Shown here: positions 1 to 5,898 of the stretch, in pieces
How positions within the stretch are numbered: position 1 is the stretch's first letter
Layout: each line of letters begins with the position of its first letter
Origin: Propionibacteriaceae bacterium
GTDB taxonomy: Bacteria; Actinomycetota; Actinomycetes; Propionibacteriales; Propionibacteriaceae
DNA: 8,715 nucleotides
Assembly: GCA_030538175.1 (NCBI GenBank)
Contig: JAUNUL010000110.1
Span: 1 to 8,715, forward strand
Reading direction: 5' to 3'
The notes under the pieces: generated by a model
Seen by the model: only the letters and a program-made list of their open reading frames with translations
Databases searched by the model: none
What the model was told of the DNA's origin: nothing
Program-made: the position numbers and the translations under genes

Positions 1-45
1 AACAGCCAACACACCAGAGCTGGCTACCAGGAGACAAAGAACCAC
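1..45 (-). CDS. Possible 5' end of a secreted or membrane protein (partial, weak)
   Basis: Read on the minus strand, a GTG at 45-43 opens 15 codons that run off the left edge and encode VVLCLLVASSGVLAV. This is a hydrophobic stretch of the kind that begins a signal peptide or membrane anchor. A GAGG motif ends 8 bases upstream of the GTG, which is a good distance for a ribosome binding site. The frame is also open further upstream (…TPEVRR before the hydrophobic run), so a longer protein with an Arg-Arg n-region is possible. Only 45 bases are visible, so there is no family evidence and the open frame could be chance. Confidence 0.22.
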   Translation of the reverse strand, partial: MVLCLLVASSGVLAV

Positions 46-199
46 CCTTCTGACCTCAGGGGTGGCACACGCGATGAATCCGTCCGGCACCTTCGAGGCA
101 CGCGCTCGACCCGGCAGAGCGTGGACTCATGGGTTGAGCCCGCGGCGTCTGATCGCCTCTTGGAATCGGGGGTCAGCTGTCGCAGGTCAGCTGTCGACG
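46..199. other. Intergenic region, no convincing gene
   Basis: This is the 3' flank of the TIGR03085-family gene on the minus strand. Frames across it lack plausible starts with ribosome binding sites, apart from the edge candidate described separately. The only structure I see is the tandem repeat and dyad next to the stop codon. Confidence 0.6.
171..196. repeat. Tandem 14-base repeat with CAGCTG dyads beside a stop codon
   Basis: GGTCAGCTGTCG occurs at 171-182 and again at 185-196, a period of 14 bases, followed by a partial third copy (GTCAG, 199-203) that enters the stop codon of the TIGR03085 gene. Each copy holds the palindrome CAGCTG (174-179 and 188-193). The two can therefore pair as a 6-base stem with an 8-base loop in RNA from either strand. 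It lies right after the minus-strand stop and could contribute to transcript 3' end formation, but no T-rich tract follows, so a standard intrinsic terminator is not supported. Confidence 0.55.
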
Positions 200-856
200 T
201 CAGATGCTGAGGTCAGTGGTGGCGAGTCGGGCGAGGGCTGCGGGGTCGCCGACCATACGGACGTGGCTGTGCGCTTGGCGGCCATAGGCATAGAGCATCA
301 GTTCGGACGGCTTGCCGATGATGGTGACGATTTCCCCGCCGGCCATCACGCGCACGGTCTCCGGCTCCTCCGCCGACGACTCGCCGATCGATCGTTCGAG
401 CACGATGCCGACCTCGGCCCGACGAAACAGCGCGCGGCCCATCAGCTTCATCCGACGCCACATCCAGTCCTCGACATCGTCGGGCAGCTCGCGCGGTTCG
501 GCAGGCGAATGACCCGCGCGGCGGACGTCCTCCTGGTGGACGAAGAACTCGACGGTGTTCGCTTCTTCATCAACACCGGGAAAGGCGAACACCGACAGCC
601 GCGCTGGGCCCCGACGCAAACGCTCCACAAGTTCCTCGAACGACCAGCGGGCCTTGACCTCGGCCATCCGTCGTTCGGTGAGCCCAGCAAGGGGCTTCGC
701 GACAATCCCGGGCGCACCCAACGGGTCGGTCTCGCGGATCCACAGGTGCGCTGCCAGGTCGTGAGTCGTCCAGTCCCCACACAGGGTGGGCGCGTCAGGA
801 CCAGCGTGCTCAAGCGCATCACACAGTTCAGCACGTTCGGACTTCGCGAATCTCAC
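200..856 (-). CDS. TIGR03085-family metal-binding protein (DinB / mycothiol maleylpyruvate isomerase-like)
   Basis: A 218-residue cytosolic protein. The N-terminus (V/MRFAKSERAELCDALEHAG, then PTLCGDWTTHDLAAHLWIRE) is the typical opening of the actinobacterial TIGR03085 family. That family belongs to the DinB/YfiT-like four-helix superfamily, which includes mycothiol-dependent maleylpyruvate isomerase. Counted from the chosen start, H37 in DLAAHL and E103/H107 in EFFVHQED form an H…ExxxH set that matches the metal-binding triad of that superfamily. A divalent metal site is therefore likely, but the reaction is unknown and mycothiol use is only possible. The GTG at 856 was preferred to an ATG 15 codons upstream because family homology begins there and because a -10-like TAGTCT lies exactly 7 bases before it. 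No Shine-Dalgarno sequence is visible, consistent with a leaderless message. It is preceded by a hairpin terminator for the upstream gene, so it is probably transcribed alone. Confidence 0.82.
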   Translation of the reverse strand: MRFAKSERAELCDALEHAGPDAPTLCGDWTTHDLAAHLWIRETDPLGAPGIVAKPLAGLTERRMAEVKARWSFEELVERLRRGPARLSVFAFPGVDEEANTVEFFVHQEDVRRAGHSPAEPRELPDDVEDWMWRRMKLMGRALFRRAEVGIVLERSIGESSAEEPETVRVMAGGEIVTIIGKPSELMLYAYGRQAHSHVRMVGDPAALARLATTDLSI

Positions 857-863
857 ACTGGGC

Positions 864-869
864 AGACTA
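864..869 (-). promoter_or_regulatory. -10 element of a leaderless promoter for the TIGR03085 gene
   Basis: On the minus strand TAGTCT (matching TANNNT) is followed by 7 bases and then the GTG start at 856, so transcription could begin at or next to the start codon. No Shine-Dalgarno sequence precedes the GTG. No good -35 is seen; TTGAGG at 901-896 is about 26 bases upstream, which is too far. This is an inference from spacing and consensus. Confidence 0.45.
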
Positions 870-873
870 CACA

Positions 874-895
874 GCCGCACACCTGTGTGTTCGGC
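874..895. promoter_or_regulatory. Dyad, possible operator in front of the TIGR03085 gene
   Basis: The plus strand has GCCGCACAC (874-882), CT, then GTGTG-TT-CGGC (885-895). This is an inverted repeat of 9 bases per arm interrupted only by two extra T's in the right arm. It sits just upstream of the proposed -10, where a -35 box and repressor contacts would be expected. A regulator site is plausible. A hairpin is less likely because the central loop is too short without opening the inner pair. Confidence 0.35.
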
Positions 896-904
896 CCTCA
901 AAGA

Positions 905-929
905 CCTGTCCCACGCCCACTAGGACAGG
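905..929 (-). terminator. Rho-independent terminator-like hairpin after the membrane hypothetical gene
   Basis: CCTGTCC (905-911) and GGACAGG (923-929) are perfect 7-base inverted arms around an 11-base loop. In the minus-strand transcript the stem is followed directly by TCTTT (904-900). It lies 28 bases beyond the stop codon of the 958-1482 gene. The stem is GC-rich and the T tract is short, as is common in high-GC actinobacteria. It would separate that gene from the TIGR03085 gene downstream. Confidence 0.5.
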
Positions 930-957
930 ACCGACACTCAGCCACCAAGGCGTCGCT

Positions 958-1482
958 TCAGCGAGCGGGCAACCGCGCATACAGCCGGTTGCTGAACAGG
1001 GCGAGATCTTCCATCGGCATGTCCGGTTCAGCGATCGTCACGACGTATCCACCCCGCAGCAACCCCACACACTGCGGTTGCCGATCCATCCAGCCACAGC
1101 TGAACCGGTCGTGACTGGCAATGTCTCGCAGCCCCGAGGCGGCTTCATAGTCGCCCAGGGATGTGATCCGGCCCTCAACGATCGTCACCCAGATCGAGTC
1201 AGTCCCCAAGCGGACCAAGGAATAGCGCTCGTGGTGATGTTGCCCCTGGGGAAGTGGGCGGGCTTGCGGGTCCTTCCGGAGCAGATGGCGCCCAACCGAG
1301 ATGGGCAGCGCTCCCCCATCAACTGGTTTGGCAAACAGGTCAGCCGGCGGCCGGGTCGCGATGCGTCCTGCCTCCGACGTGCCGGTGATCTGTTGCACGC
1401 TCACGAACGCCACGGGCACCAGAAGCAGCAGGAGCGTCGCCAACAGCCACCGATAGCCCACTGCGTCGGCCCTCGTTGCCAT
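958..1482 (-). CDS. Hypothetical membrane-anchored protein
   Basis: A 174-residue protein that I do not recognise. Residues 1-11 carry positive charge (R4, R11). They are followed by one hydrophobic segment at about 12-30 (WLLATLLLLLVPVAFVSV), which is either an uncleaved signal anchor or a signal peptide. The remaining roughly 140 residues would lie outside the membrane. That part contains a HHH at 82-84, two cysteines (C129 and C138) that could form a disulfide, and short beta-like stretches such as SIWVTIVEG and GYVVTIAEP. The ATG at 1482 has a strong purine-rich site (GAAGGGGG) ending about 9 bases upstream, which supports the start. It lies 71 bases downstream of gatB on the same strand, so read-through from the gat operon is possible, but it has its own ribosome site and its own terminator-like hairpin. 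Nothing visible links it to tRNA amidation. Confidence 0.72.
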   Translation of the reverse strand: MATRADAVGYRWLLATLLLLLVPVAFVSVQQITGTSEAGRIATRPPADLFAKPVDGGALPISVGRHLLRKDPQARPLPQGQHHHERYSLVRLGTDSIWVTIVEGRITSLGDYEAASGLRDIASHDRFSCGWMDRQPQCVGLLRGGYVVTIAEPDMPMEDLALFSNRLYARLPAR

Positions 1483-1498
1483 CGGCGAACACCCCCTT

Positions 1499-1516
1499 CA
1501 GTCCGTCTTCGGTCTG
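1499..1516 (-). other. Short hairpin between gatB and the membrane hypothetical gene
   Basis: CAGTCCG (1499-1505) and CGGTCTG (1510-1516) pair in six of seven positions, with one T-T mismatch, around a TCTT loop. In the minus-strand transcript it lies between the gatB stop and the GAAGGGGG ribosome site of the next gene. It is not followed by a T tract, so I do not call it a terminator. It could modulate processing or translation, or be chance. Confidence 0.25.
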
Positions 1517-1553
1517 AGCTCTCCCGATCCGATCCCTGCTGGAACCCGTCAGA

Positions 1554-3065
1554 TCAGGTCAGTTTTTCGATGACCAGTTCCCGTACGCGGGCGGCGTCGG
1601 CCTGGCCTTTCATGTCCTTCATGACAGCGCCGATCAACGCTCCGGCTGCCTGCAGCTTGCCAGCACGGATGCGGTCGGCGACGTCGGGGTTCGCCGCAAT
1701 CGCCGCATCGACGGCCGCGGACAATGCACCGTCATCCGACACCAGGACCAGACCGCGGCTCTCGACGACCTGGGCGGGCTCACCCTCGCCGGCGAGCAGA
1801 CCGTCGAACACCTGACGGGCGAGCTTGTCGTTGATGACGCCCTCGTCCACCAGCGCCTGAACAGCCGCCACCTGGGCCGGCGTCACGCCAACGTCGGCCA
1901 GGGCGACCCCGGCCTCATTGGCCCGCCGGGCGAGCTCGGACATCCACCATTTGCGGGCTGCCTGCGGAGCACACCCCGCGCGTACCGTCTCGTCGACAAC
2001 ATCCACCGCATCCGCCGCGACGACATCGCCGAACTCGCGTTCGGAGAACCCCCACTCCCCCGCCAGGCGCTGCAGGCGCTGTGCCGGCGGCTCGGGCAGG
2101 CTCGCCCGCAGCTCCTCGACCCACTCCCGGCTCGGGGCGACCGGCACGAGATCCGGTTCGGGGAAATAGCGATAGTCCTCCGCAGTCTCCTTGGGCCGAC
2201 CCGCGGTCGTGCTCTGCGTGTCCTCATGCCAGTGGCGGGTCTCCTGGGTGATGACCCCGCCCCCATCGAGCACGCCGGCCTGCCGCATGATCTCGTGGCG
2301 CACCGCGCCCTCGACTGAGCGCAGCGAGTTCACGTTCTTGGTCTCGGTGCGGGTGCCGAACGGCACGTCCGCGCTCGCGCGCAGCGATACGTTGGCGTCA
2401 CACCGCACGTTGCCCCGCTCCATCCGCGCGTCGGAGACGGCGAGCGCCTTCATCAGGTCCCGGATCGCACCGACATAGGCCTTCGCCACCTGGGGCGCCT
2501 TCGCACCAGCACCCTCGATGGGCCGGGTGACGATCTCGATGAGCGGCACCCCACACCGGTTGTAGTCCAGCAGCGAATAGTCCGCCCCATGAATGCGGCC
2601 GGTCGAGCCACCCACATGCGTCGACTTGCCGGTGTCCTCCTCCATGTGCGCGCGTTCGATCTCGACCCGGAAGGTCTCGCCGTCGACGTCCACATCGATC
2701 CAGCCGTCGAACGCGATCGGTTCGTCGTATTGCGAGATCTGATAGTTCTTCGGCATGTCCGGATAGAAATAGTTCTTCCGCGCGAAACGGCACCAATCCG
2801 CGATATCGCAGTTCAGCGCCAGACCGATGCGGATCGCCGACTCGATGGCCTTCGCGTTCGCAACCGGCATGGACCCGGGCAGCCCGAGACACACCGGGCA
2901 GGTCTGGGTGTTGGGCGGCGCGCCGAACTCGGTCGAGCAGCCGCAGAACATCTTGGAGTTGGTGTTCAGCTCGACGTGCACCTCGAGCCCGAGCACCGGG
3001 TCATAGCGATGGATCGCGTCGTCGAAGTCGACGATCTCGTACGCCGCAGTCGATCCTGTGGTCAC
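1554..3065 (-). CDS. gatB: Asp-tRNA(Asn)/Glu-tRNA(Gln) amidotransferase subunit B
   Basis: GatB is the subunit of GatCAB that binds the misacylated tRNA. It uses ATP to activate the Glu or Asp side chain, which is then amidated with ammonia from GatA. The 503-residue length is normal. Visible hallmarks are [11 protein letters not shown] (25-35), a cysteine set C41, C43, C56, C59 (CGC…CPVCLGLPG) that fits the zinc-type site of many GatB proteins, and [18 protein letters not shown] (97-114). These are followed by [18 protein letters not shown] (165-182) and [15 protein letters not shown] (292-306). The catalytic cradle spans about 20-310, and a helical tail plus YqeY-like domain, which contacts the tRNA, spans about 350-503. 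The start is GTG at 3065, overlapping the gatA stop as GTGA, with AAGGGAG six bases upstream. Both overlap and spacing indicate translational coupling, so equal amounts of subunits are expected. No truncation is seen. Confidence 0.98.
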   Translation of the reverse strand: MTTGSTAAYEIVDFDDAIHRYDPVLGLEVHVELNTNSKMFCGCSTEFGAPPNTQTCPVCLGLPGSMPVANAKAIESAIRIGLALNCDIADWCRFARKNYFYPDMPKNYQISQYDEPIAFDGWIDVDVDGETFRVEIERAHMEEDTGKSTHVGGSTGRIHGADYSLLDYNRCGVPLIEIVTRPIEGAGAKAPQVAKAYVGAIRDLMKALAVSDARMERGNVRCDANVSLRASADVPFGTRTETKNVNSLRSVEGAVRHEIMRQAGVLDGGGVITQETRHWHEDTQSTTAGRPKETAEDYRYFPEPDLVPVAPSREWVEELRASLPEPPAQRLQRLAGEWGFSEREFGDVVAADAVDVVDETVRAGCAPQAARKWWMSELARRANEAGVALADVGVTPAQVAAVQALVDEGVINDKLARQVFDGLLAGEGEPAQVVESRGLVLVSDDGALSAAVDAAIAANPDVADRIRAGKLQAAGALIGAVMKDMKGQADAARVRELVIEKLT

Positions 3066-4564
3066 GCGAGGCTCCCTTCGAGAGTGGGGATGCGGTCAAG
3101 CAGGGCGCCACCCCAGGTCTGCTGCAGCGAGCGCTCGAGCGCCGCACCGACGCGATAGAGACGGTCGTCCTTCATGGCCGGGGCCATGACGTGGAAGCCC
3201 ACGGGCAGCTGGTCATCGGGCGACAGCCCCACCGGGAAGGACGCCGAGGCGTTGCCGGCGAGGTTGGAGGGGATGGTGCAGAGGTCGTTCTTGTACATCG
3301 CCAGCGGATCGTCCATCCGCTCACCGATGCGGAACGCCGTCGTGGGTGTGGTCGGCGACACGAGGACATCCGCCTGGGCAAACGCGTTCGCGAAGTCGCG
3401 CTGGATCAGCGTCCGGACCTTCAGCGCCGAGCCGTAGTAGGCGTCGTAGTAGCCCGCAGACAGGGCGTACGTCCCGATGATGATGCGGCGCTTGACCTCA
3501 TCCCCGAACCCTTGGCCGCGCGTATGGCTCATCACCTCGTCCGCCGACCGCTCGCCGTCGTCGCCGACCCGCAGGCCATAGCGCATCGCGTCGAAGCGGG
3601 CCAGGTTGGAGGATGCCTCCGCCGGGTGAATCAGGTAGTACGCAGCCAGCGCATAGTCGAAGTGCGGGCAGGACACTTCGACGATCTCGGCGCCGAGAGA
3701 AGCCAACAGCTCGACCGTCTGGGCGAAGACCCCTTCGACTCCCGCCGCATAGCCCTCACCGCCGAGTTCCTTCACCACGCCGATTCGCATGCCCGCGACA
3801 TCACCGGAGCGGGCAGCTGCGACAACATCGGGCACCGCGGCGTTGATCGACGTCGCGTCGCGCGGATCGTGGCCGCCGATGATCTGGTGCAACAACGCGG
3901 TATCGAGGACGTTGCGGGCACAGGGACCGGGCTGGTCCAGCGACGAGGCCAACGAGATCTGACCGAAGCGGGAGGTCCCGCCATAGGTGGGCTTCACCCC
4001 GACCGTGCCGGTCAGCGCGCCGGGCTGTCGGATGGATCCGCCGGTGTCCGAGCCGATGGCCAGCGGGGCTTCGAAGGCGGCGAGCGCCGCGGCCGAGCCG
4101 CCACCGGAGCCACCCGGGATCCGCTCGAGATCCCAGGGGTTGTGCGTGGGGCCGAACGCCGAGGTCTCGGTCGACGATCCCATCGCGAACTCGTCGAGGT
4201 TGGTCTTGCCCAGGATGACGATGTCGGCATCCAGCAGGCGCTGGGTGACGGTCGCGTTGTAAGGCGACACCCACCCCTGGAGGATCCGCGATCCGGCCGT
4301 CGTCGGCCCTTCGGTCCAGGTGAAGACGTCCTTCAGTGCCAGGGGTACGCCAGCCAACTCCGCACCCGCTGACCGCTTGGCGTCGACCGCCCGGGCAGCC
4401 GCGAGGGCCGTCTCGGCCCCCACGTGCACGAACGCACGGACACCTGCGTCGACCGCGGCGATCTGGTCGAGGTGGGCCTGGGTGATCTCCTCGGCGGACC
4501 GTTCACCGCTGGCGATCTGGCGGGCCAGTTCGTCGGCGCTGGCGCGCAGAATGTCGCTGCTCAT
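3062..4564 (-). CDS. gatA: Asp-tRNA(Asn)/Glu-tRNA(Gln) amidotransferase subunit A
   Basis: GatA is the glutaminase subunit of GatCAB, an amidase-signature enzyme that releases ammonia from glutamine and channels it to GatB. The 500 residues are full length. The Ser-cisSer-Lys triad is intact: K78 in PLALKDV, S153 in [10 protein letters not shown] and S177 in [11 protein letters not shown]. The 75- and 24-residue spacings are those known for the amidase family (FAAH K142/S217/S241). Residues near the glutamine pocket also look conserved: Y310 region ([19 protein letters not shown]), R359/R360 ([23 protein letters not shown]), and D427 in [14 protein letters not shown]. The position after the cis-serine is Gly154 where many homologues have a second serine; this should not disable catalysis. 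The ATG at 4564 overlaps the gatC stop as ATGA and has GAGAGGAAG just upstream. Product use (Gln-tRNA, Asn-tRNA or both) depends on synthetases not in this window. Confidence 0.98.
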   Translation of the reverse strand: MSSDILRASADELARQIASGERSAEEITQAHLDQIAAVDAGVRAFVHVGAETALAAARAVDAKRSAGAELAGVPLALKDVFTWTEGPTTAGSRILQGWVSPYNATVTQRLLDADIVILGKTNLDEFAMGSSTETSAFGPTHNPWDLERIPGGSGGGSAAALAAFEAPLAIGSDTGGSIRQPGALTGTVGVKPTYGGTSRFGQISLASSLDQPGPCARNVLDTALLHQIIGGHDPRDATSINAAVPDVVAAARSGDVAGMRIGVVKELGGEGYAAGVEGVFAQTVELLASLGAEIVEVSCPHFDYALAAYYLIHPAEASSNLARFDAMRYGLRVGDDGERSADEVMSHTRGQGFGDEVKRRIIIGTYALSAGYYDAYYGSALKVRTLIQRDFANAFAQADVLVSPTTPTTAFRIGERMDDPLAMYKNDLCTIPSNLAGNASASFPVGLSPDDQLPVGFHVMAPAMKDDRLYRVGAALERSLQQTWGGALLDRIPTLEGSLA

Positions 4565-4857
4565 GCTTCCTCTCCCAGGATGCGTGGCACGCGGAACCGG
4601 TCGTCCTCGGTGGCCGGGGCCATGCCCAGCGCCTGATCAATCGTGAGCGAGGGCTCCAGGACGTCGGCGCGGAACACGTTGGTGAGTGGTTCCGGGTGCG
4701 ATGTCGGCGGCACATCCGTGGTGTCCAGGGTGGACACGCGCGCCATCGACTCGAGGATCACCTCCAGCTGGGGAGCCAGTCGGGCCAATTCCTCATCACT
4801 CAACTCGATGCGGGCCAGCTGTCCCAGCTTGGCCACCTCCGACACGGTCAGTGCCAC
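4561..4857 (-). CDS. gatC: Asp-tRNA(Asn)/Glu-tRNA(Gln) amidotransferase subunit C
   Basis: GatC is the small subunit that wraps around the GatA-GatB interface and stabilises the complex; it has no catalytic site. The 98 residues are the normal length and contain the family's features. The N-terminal helix pair ([20 protein letters not shown]) is followed by the conserved C-terminal string beginning [20 protein letters not shown] and ending [13 protein letters not shown]. It is the first gene of the gatCAB operon. The start is a GTG at 4857 with GAGGAG seven bases upstream, and its stop overlaps the gatA ATG by four bases. It is divergent from the ACT-domain gene at 5030. Confidence 0.97.
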   Translation of the reverse strand: MALTVSEVAKLGQLARIELSDEELARLAPQLEVILESMARVSTLDTTDVPPTSHPEPLTNVFRADVLEPSLTIDQALGMAPATEDDRFRVPRILGEEA

Positions 4858-4864
4858 GTTCGTT

Positions 4865-4870
4865 CTCCTC
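4865..4870 (-). promoter_or_regulatory. Ribosome binding site of gatC
   Basis: GAGGAG on the minus strand, separated by AACGAAC (7 bases) from the GTG at 4857. It fixes the GTG as the start of gatC in the absence of an ATG at the conserved N-terminus. Confidence 0.75.
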
Positions 4871-4904
4871 GTCGCCCACGCACGCTGTCAGCACGCGCCC
4901 GCCC

Positions 4905-4910
4905 ATCGTA
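4905..4910 (-). promoter_or_regulatory. Candidate -10 element of the gatCAB promoter
   Basis: TACGAT on the minus strand fits the TANNNT -10 consensus and would start transcription about 40 bases before the gatC GTG. No clear -35 lies 17-19 bases upstream (the region reads CGGCGG/GCGGCG). A small hairpin-capable dyad (TGGTG/CACCA, 4912-4925) overlaps the spacer. The element is placed sensibly, but the evidence is only a six-base match. Confidence 0.35.
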
Positions 4911-5029
4911 GTGGTGGCAGCACCAAACCGCCGCGAACCCATCTTTCGGTGGCCATGTCGGGGGCACCGCGGCCAAGACGGACGTGGGATCCACTGGAAT
5001 GTCGACACTCATTGGGACAAGATGAGGGC

Positions 5030-5656
5030 GTGTTCCTGATCAGAGTGTCGCTGCCCGACCGCCCCGGTTCCCTGGGCGCCGTCGCCACGGCGCTCGGCAA
5101 GTCCGGTGCGGACATCCAGTCGGTCTCGATCGTCGGCCGTGACTTCGGCAAGGTGATCGACGACTTCATCGTCGAACTGCCGCTGGGCATGATGCCCGAC
5201 TCCGCCGTCAGCGCCTGCACCAGCTGCGAGGACGTCGCCGTGTTGTGGTGCTCCCGCTATCCGGGTGGCGCCGGGCTCGAATCCGATGTCGAAGTGCTCG
5301 AGCGGATGCTCGCCGACCCGGATAACGCCGCCGAGATCCTGACCGAGGCCGCTCCGCCGGTATTCCACTGCAATTGGGCCGTCCTGGTCGATACGACCGC
5401 GCAACTCGTTGTCCATGCCACGACCCTGGCCCCCGATCTGGATTCTGCAGCGCTGGCCTCGATCGGTCCGTTGGATCAGGCCCGGACTCTGGATCTGGCG
5501 GCTGGCTGGCTCCCGGCTTGGGTCGAGACTGTGATCGGCGTCGTCCCGGTCGGCAGCGACCGGGCACTGATCGTGGGGCGCCATGGTGGCCCGGATTTCC
5601 TCACCGCAGAGCTCGCCCGGTTGCGTTACCTCGCCACGCTCATCGCCATGGCCTGA
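5030..5656 (+). CDS. ACT-domain protein with a GAF-like C-terminal half
   Basis: A 208-residue protein. Residues 1-75 form a clear ACT domain, opening V/MFLIRVSLPDRPGSLGAVA and continuing GADIQSVSIVGRDFGKVIDDF. ACT domains bind small ligands, usually amino acids, and this type starts directly with the first strand. The C-terminal 110 residues (…LDLAAGWLPAW…VIGVVPVGSDRALIVGRHGGPDF…AELARLRYLATLIA) resemble the last strands and helix of a GAF domain, another ligand-binding fold. No enzyme domain or DNA-binding motif is visible, so it is probably a sensor or allosteric partner. The GTG at 5030 is chosen because it puts the ACT strand at the N-terminus. The frame is open further upstream (from 4643), but that part overlaps gatC and is not ACT-like. 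GAGGG lies only 1-5 bases before the GTG, too close for a good ribosome site, so a leaderless start is possible. Confidence 0.8.
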   Translation: MFLIRVSLPDRPGSLGAVATALGKSGADIQSVSIVGRDFGKVIDDFIVELPLGMMPDSAVSACTSCEDVAVLWCSRYPGGAGLESDVEVLERMLADPDNAAEILTEAAPPVFHCNWAVLVDTTAQLVVHATTLAPDLDSAALASIGPLDQARTLDLAAGWLPAWVETVIGVVPVGSDRALIVGRHGGPDFLTAELARLRYLATLIAMA

Positions 5657-5684
5657 GCCGCTGCGCCCCGTGGGCTCTGGCGGC
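5657..5684. terminator. Bidirectional terminator-like hairpin between convergent genes
   Basis: An interrupted stem-loop fills the 37-base gap between the stop of the ACT-domain gene and the stop of the small membrane gene. The outer arms are GCCGC (5657-5661) and GCGGC (5680-5684), and the inner arms are GCCC (5665-5668) and GGGC (5672-5675) around CGT. An internal loop of 3 and 4 bases separates them. There is no T tract on either side, so its role as terminator rests on its position and GC-rich pairing. Confidence 0.4.
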
Positions 5685-5693
5685 GTGCTCCTG

Positions 5694-5885
5694 TCAACGG
5701 AAGAGCGTCCAGAAATACCATCCTGCGATCGTGATGGCGATCAGGGCGAGCGTGAAGAACACCGGCGCCAGCCAGCGGCCGCGCTTCTTCTGCTTGGTGC
5801 TGGGCAGGCCCGTCGGGCCCCACTCACCGATGGTGGGGCGTACTCTCGCGGGCACTGCACCGTTGAGATTCAGGTTCGACCACAT
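5694..5885 (-). CDS. Small single-span membrane protein, unknown function
   Basis: A 63-residue protein that I do not recognise. Residues 1-30 are polar with several prolines (…VRPTIGEWGPTGLPST). A basic patch KQKKRGR follows at 31-37, then one hydrophobic segment at about 38-60 (LAPVFFTLALIAITIAGWYF), and the chain ends three residues later. The basic patch before the span predicts the N-terminus in the cytoplasm with almost nothing outside, like a tail-anchored protein. The ATG at 5885 is preferred over a GTG at 5918, because a -10-like TAGGCT sits exactly 7 bases before it and neither start has a ribosome site. It begins 10 bases after the histidine kinase stop, so co-transcription with the kinase is possible as well as its own promoter. 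It could be a small partner of the kinase, but the kinase is soluble and nothing shows interaction. Confidence 0.65.
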   Translation of the reverse strand: MWSNLNLNGAVPARVRPTIGEWGPTGLPSTKQKKRGRWLAPVFFTLALIAITIAGWYFWTLFR

Positions 5886-5892
5886 GCCGCTG

Positions 5893-5898
5893 AGCCTA
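5893..5898 (-). promoter_or_regulatory. -10 element of a leaderless promoter, overlapping the kinase stop codon
   Basis: TAGGCT on the minus strand matches TANNNT and is followed by CAGCGGC (7 bases) and the ATG at 5885. Its first three bases are the TAG stop of the histidine kinase. No convincing -35 is present at 17-19 bases. The spacing is identical to that before the TIGR03085 gene at 856. Confidence 0.42.

Larger units (their letters stand above)
4858..5029. other. Divergent intergenic region gatC / ACT-domain gene
   Basis: This 172-base region must carry promoters for both flanking transcripts. On the gat side a -10 candidate and ribosome site are visible. On the ACT side only a weak CAAGAT (5018-5023) six bases before the GTG resembles a -10. 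I see no T-box-like leader, tRNA-like fold or strong attenuator that would indicate amino-acid control of gatCAB. Confidence 0.5.

Noticed and set aside
62..1114. Long plus-strand open frame of 350 codons
   Set aside because: It lies antisense to the TIGR03085-family gene and part of the membrane hypothetical gene. Its product is rich in Arg, His, Gly and Pro with no domain character, typical of the complementary frame of high-GC genes.
1499..1516. Intrinsic terminator for the gat operon
   Set aside because: The stem has a mismatch and is followed by G-rich rather than T-rich sequence in the transcript, so I kept it only as a weak hairpin.
3191..4372. Plus-strand open frame of 393 codons
   Set aside because: It is entirely antisense to gatA, which is certain from its catalytic triad. 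The product is low-complexity Arg/Gly/Val-rich.
4643..5029. Upstream extension of the ACT-domain frame
   Set aside because: It is antisense to gatC and crosses the divergent promoter region. The ACT homology starts exactly at the GTG at 5030.
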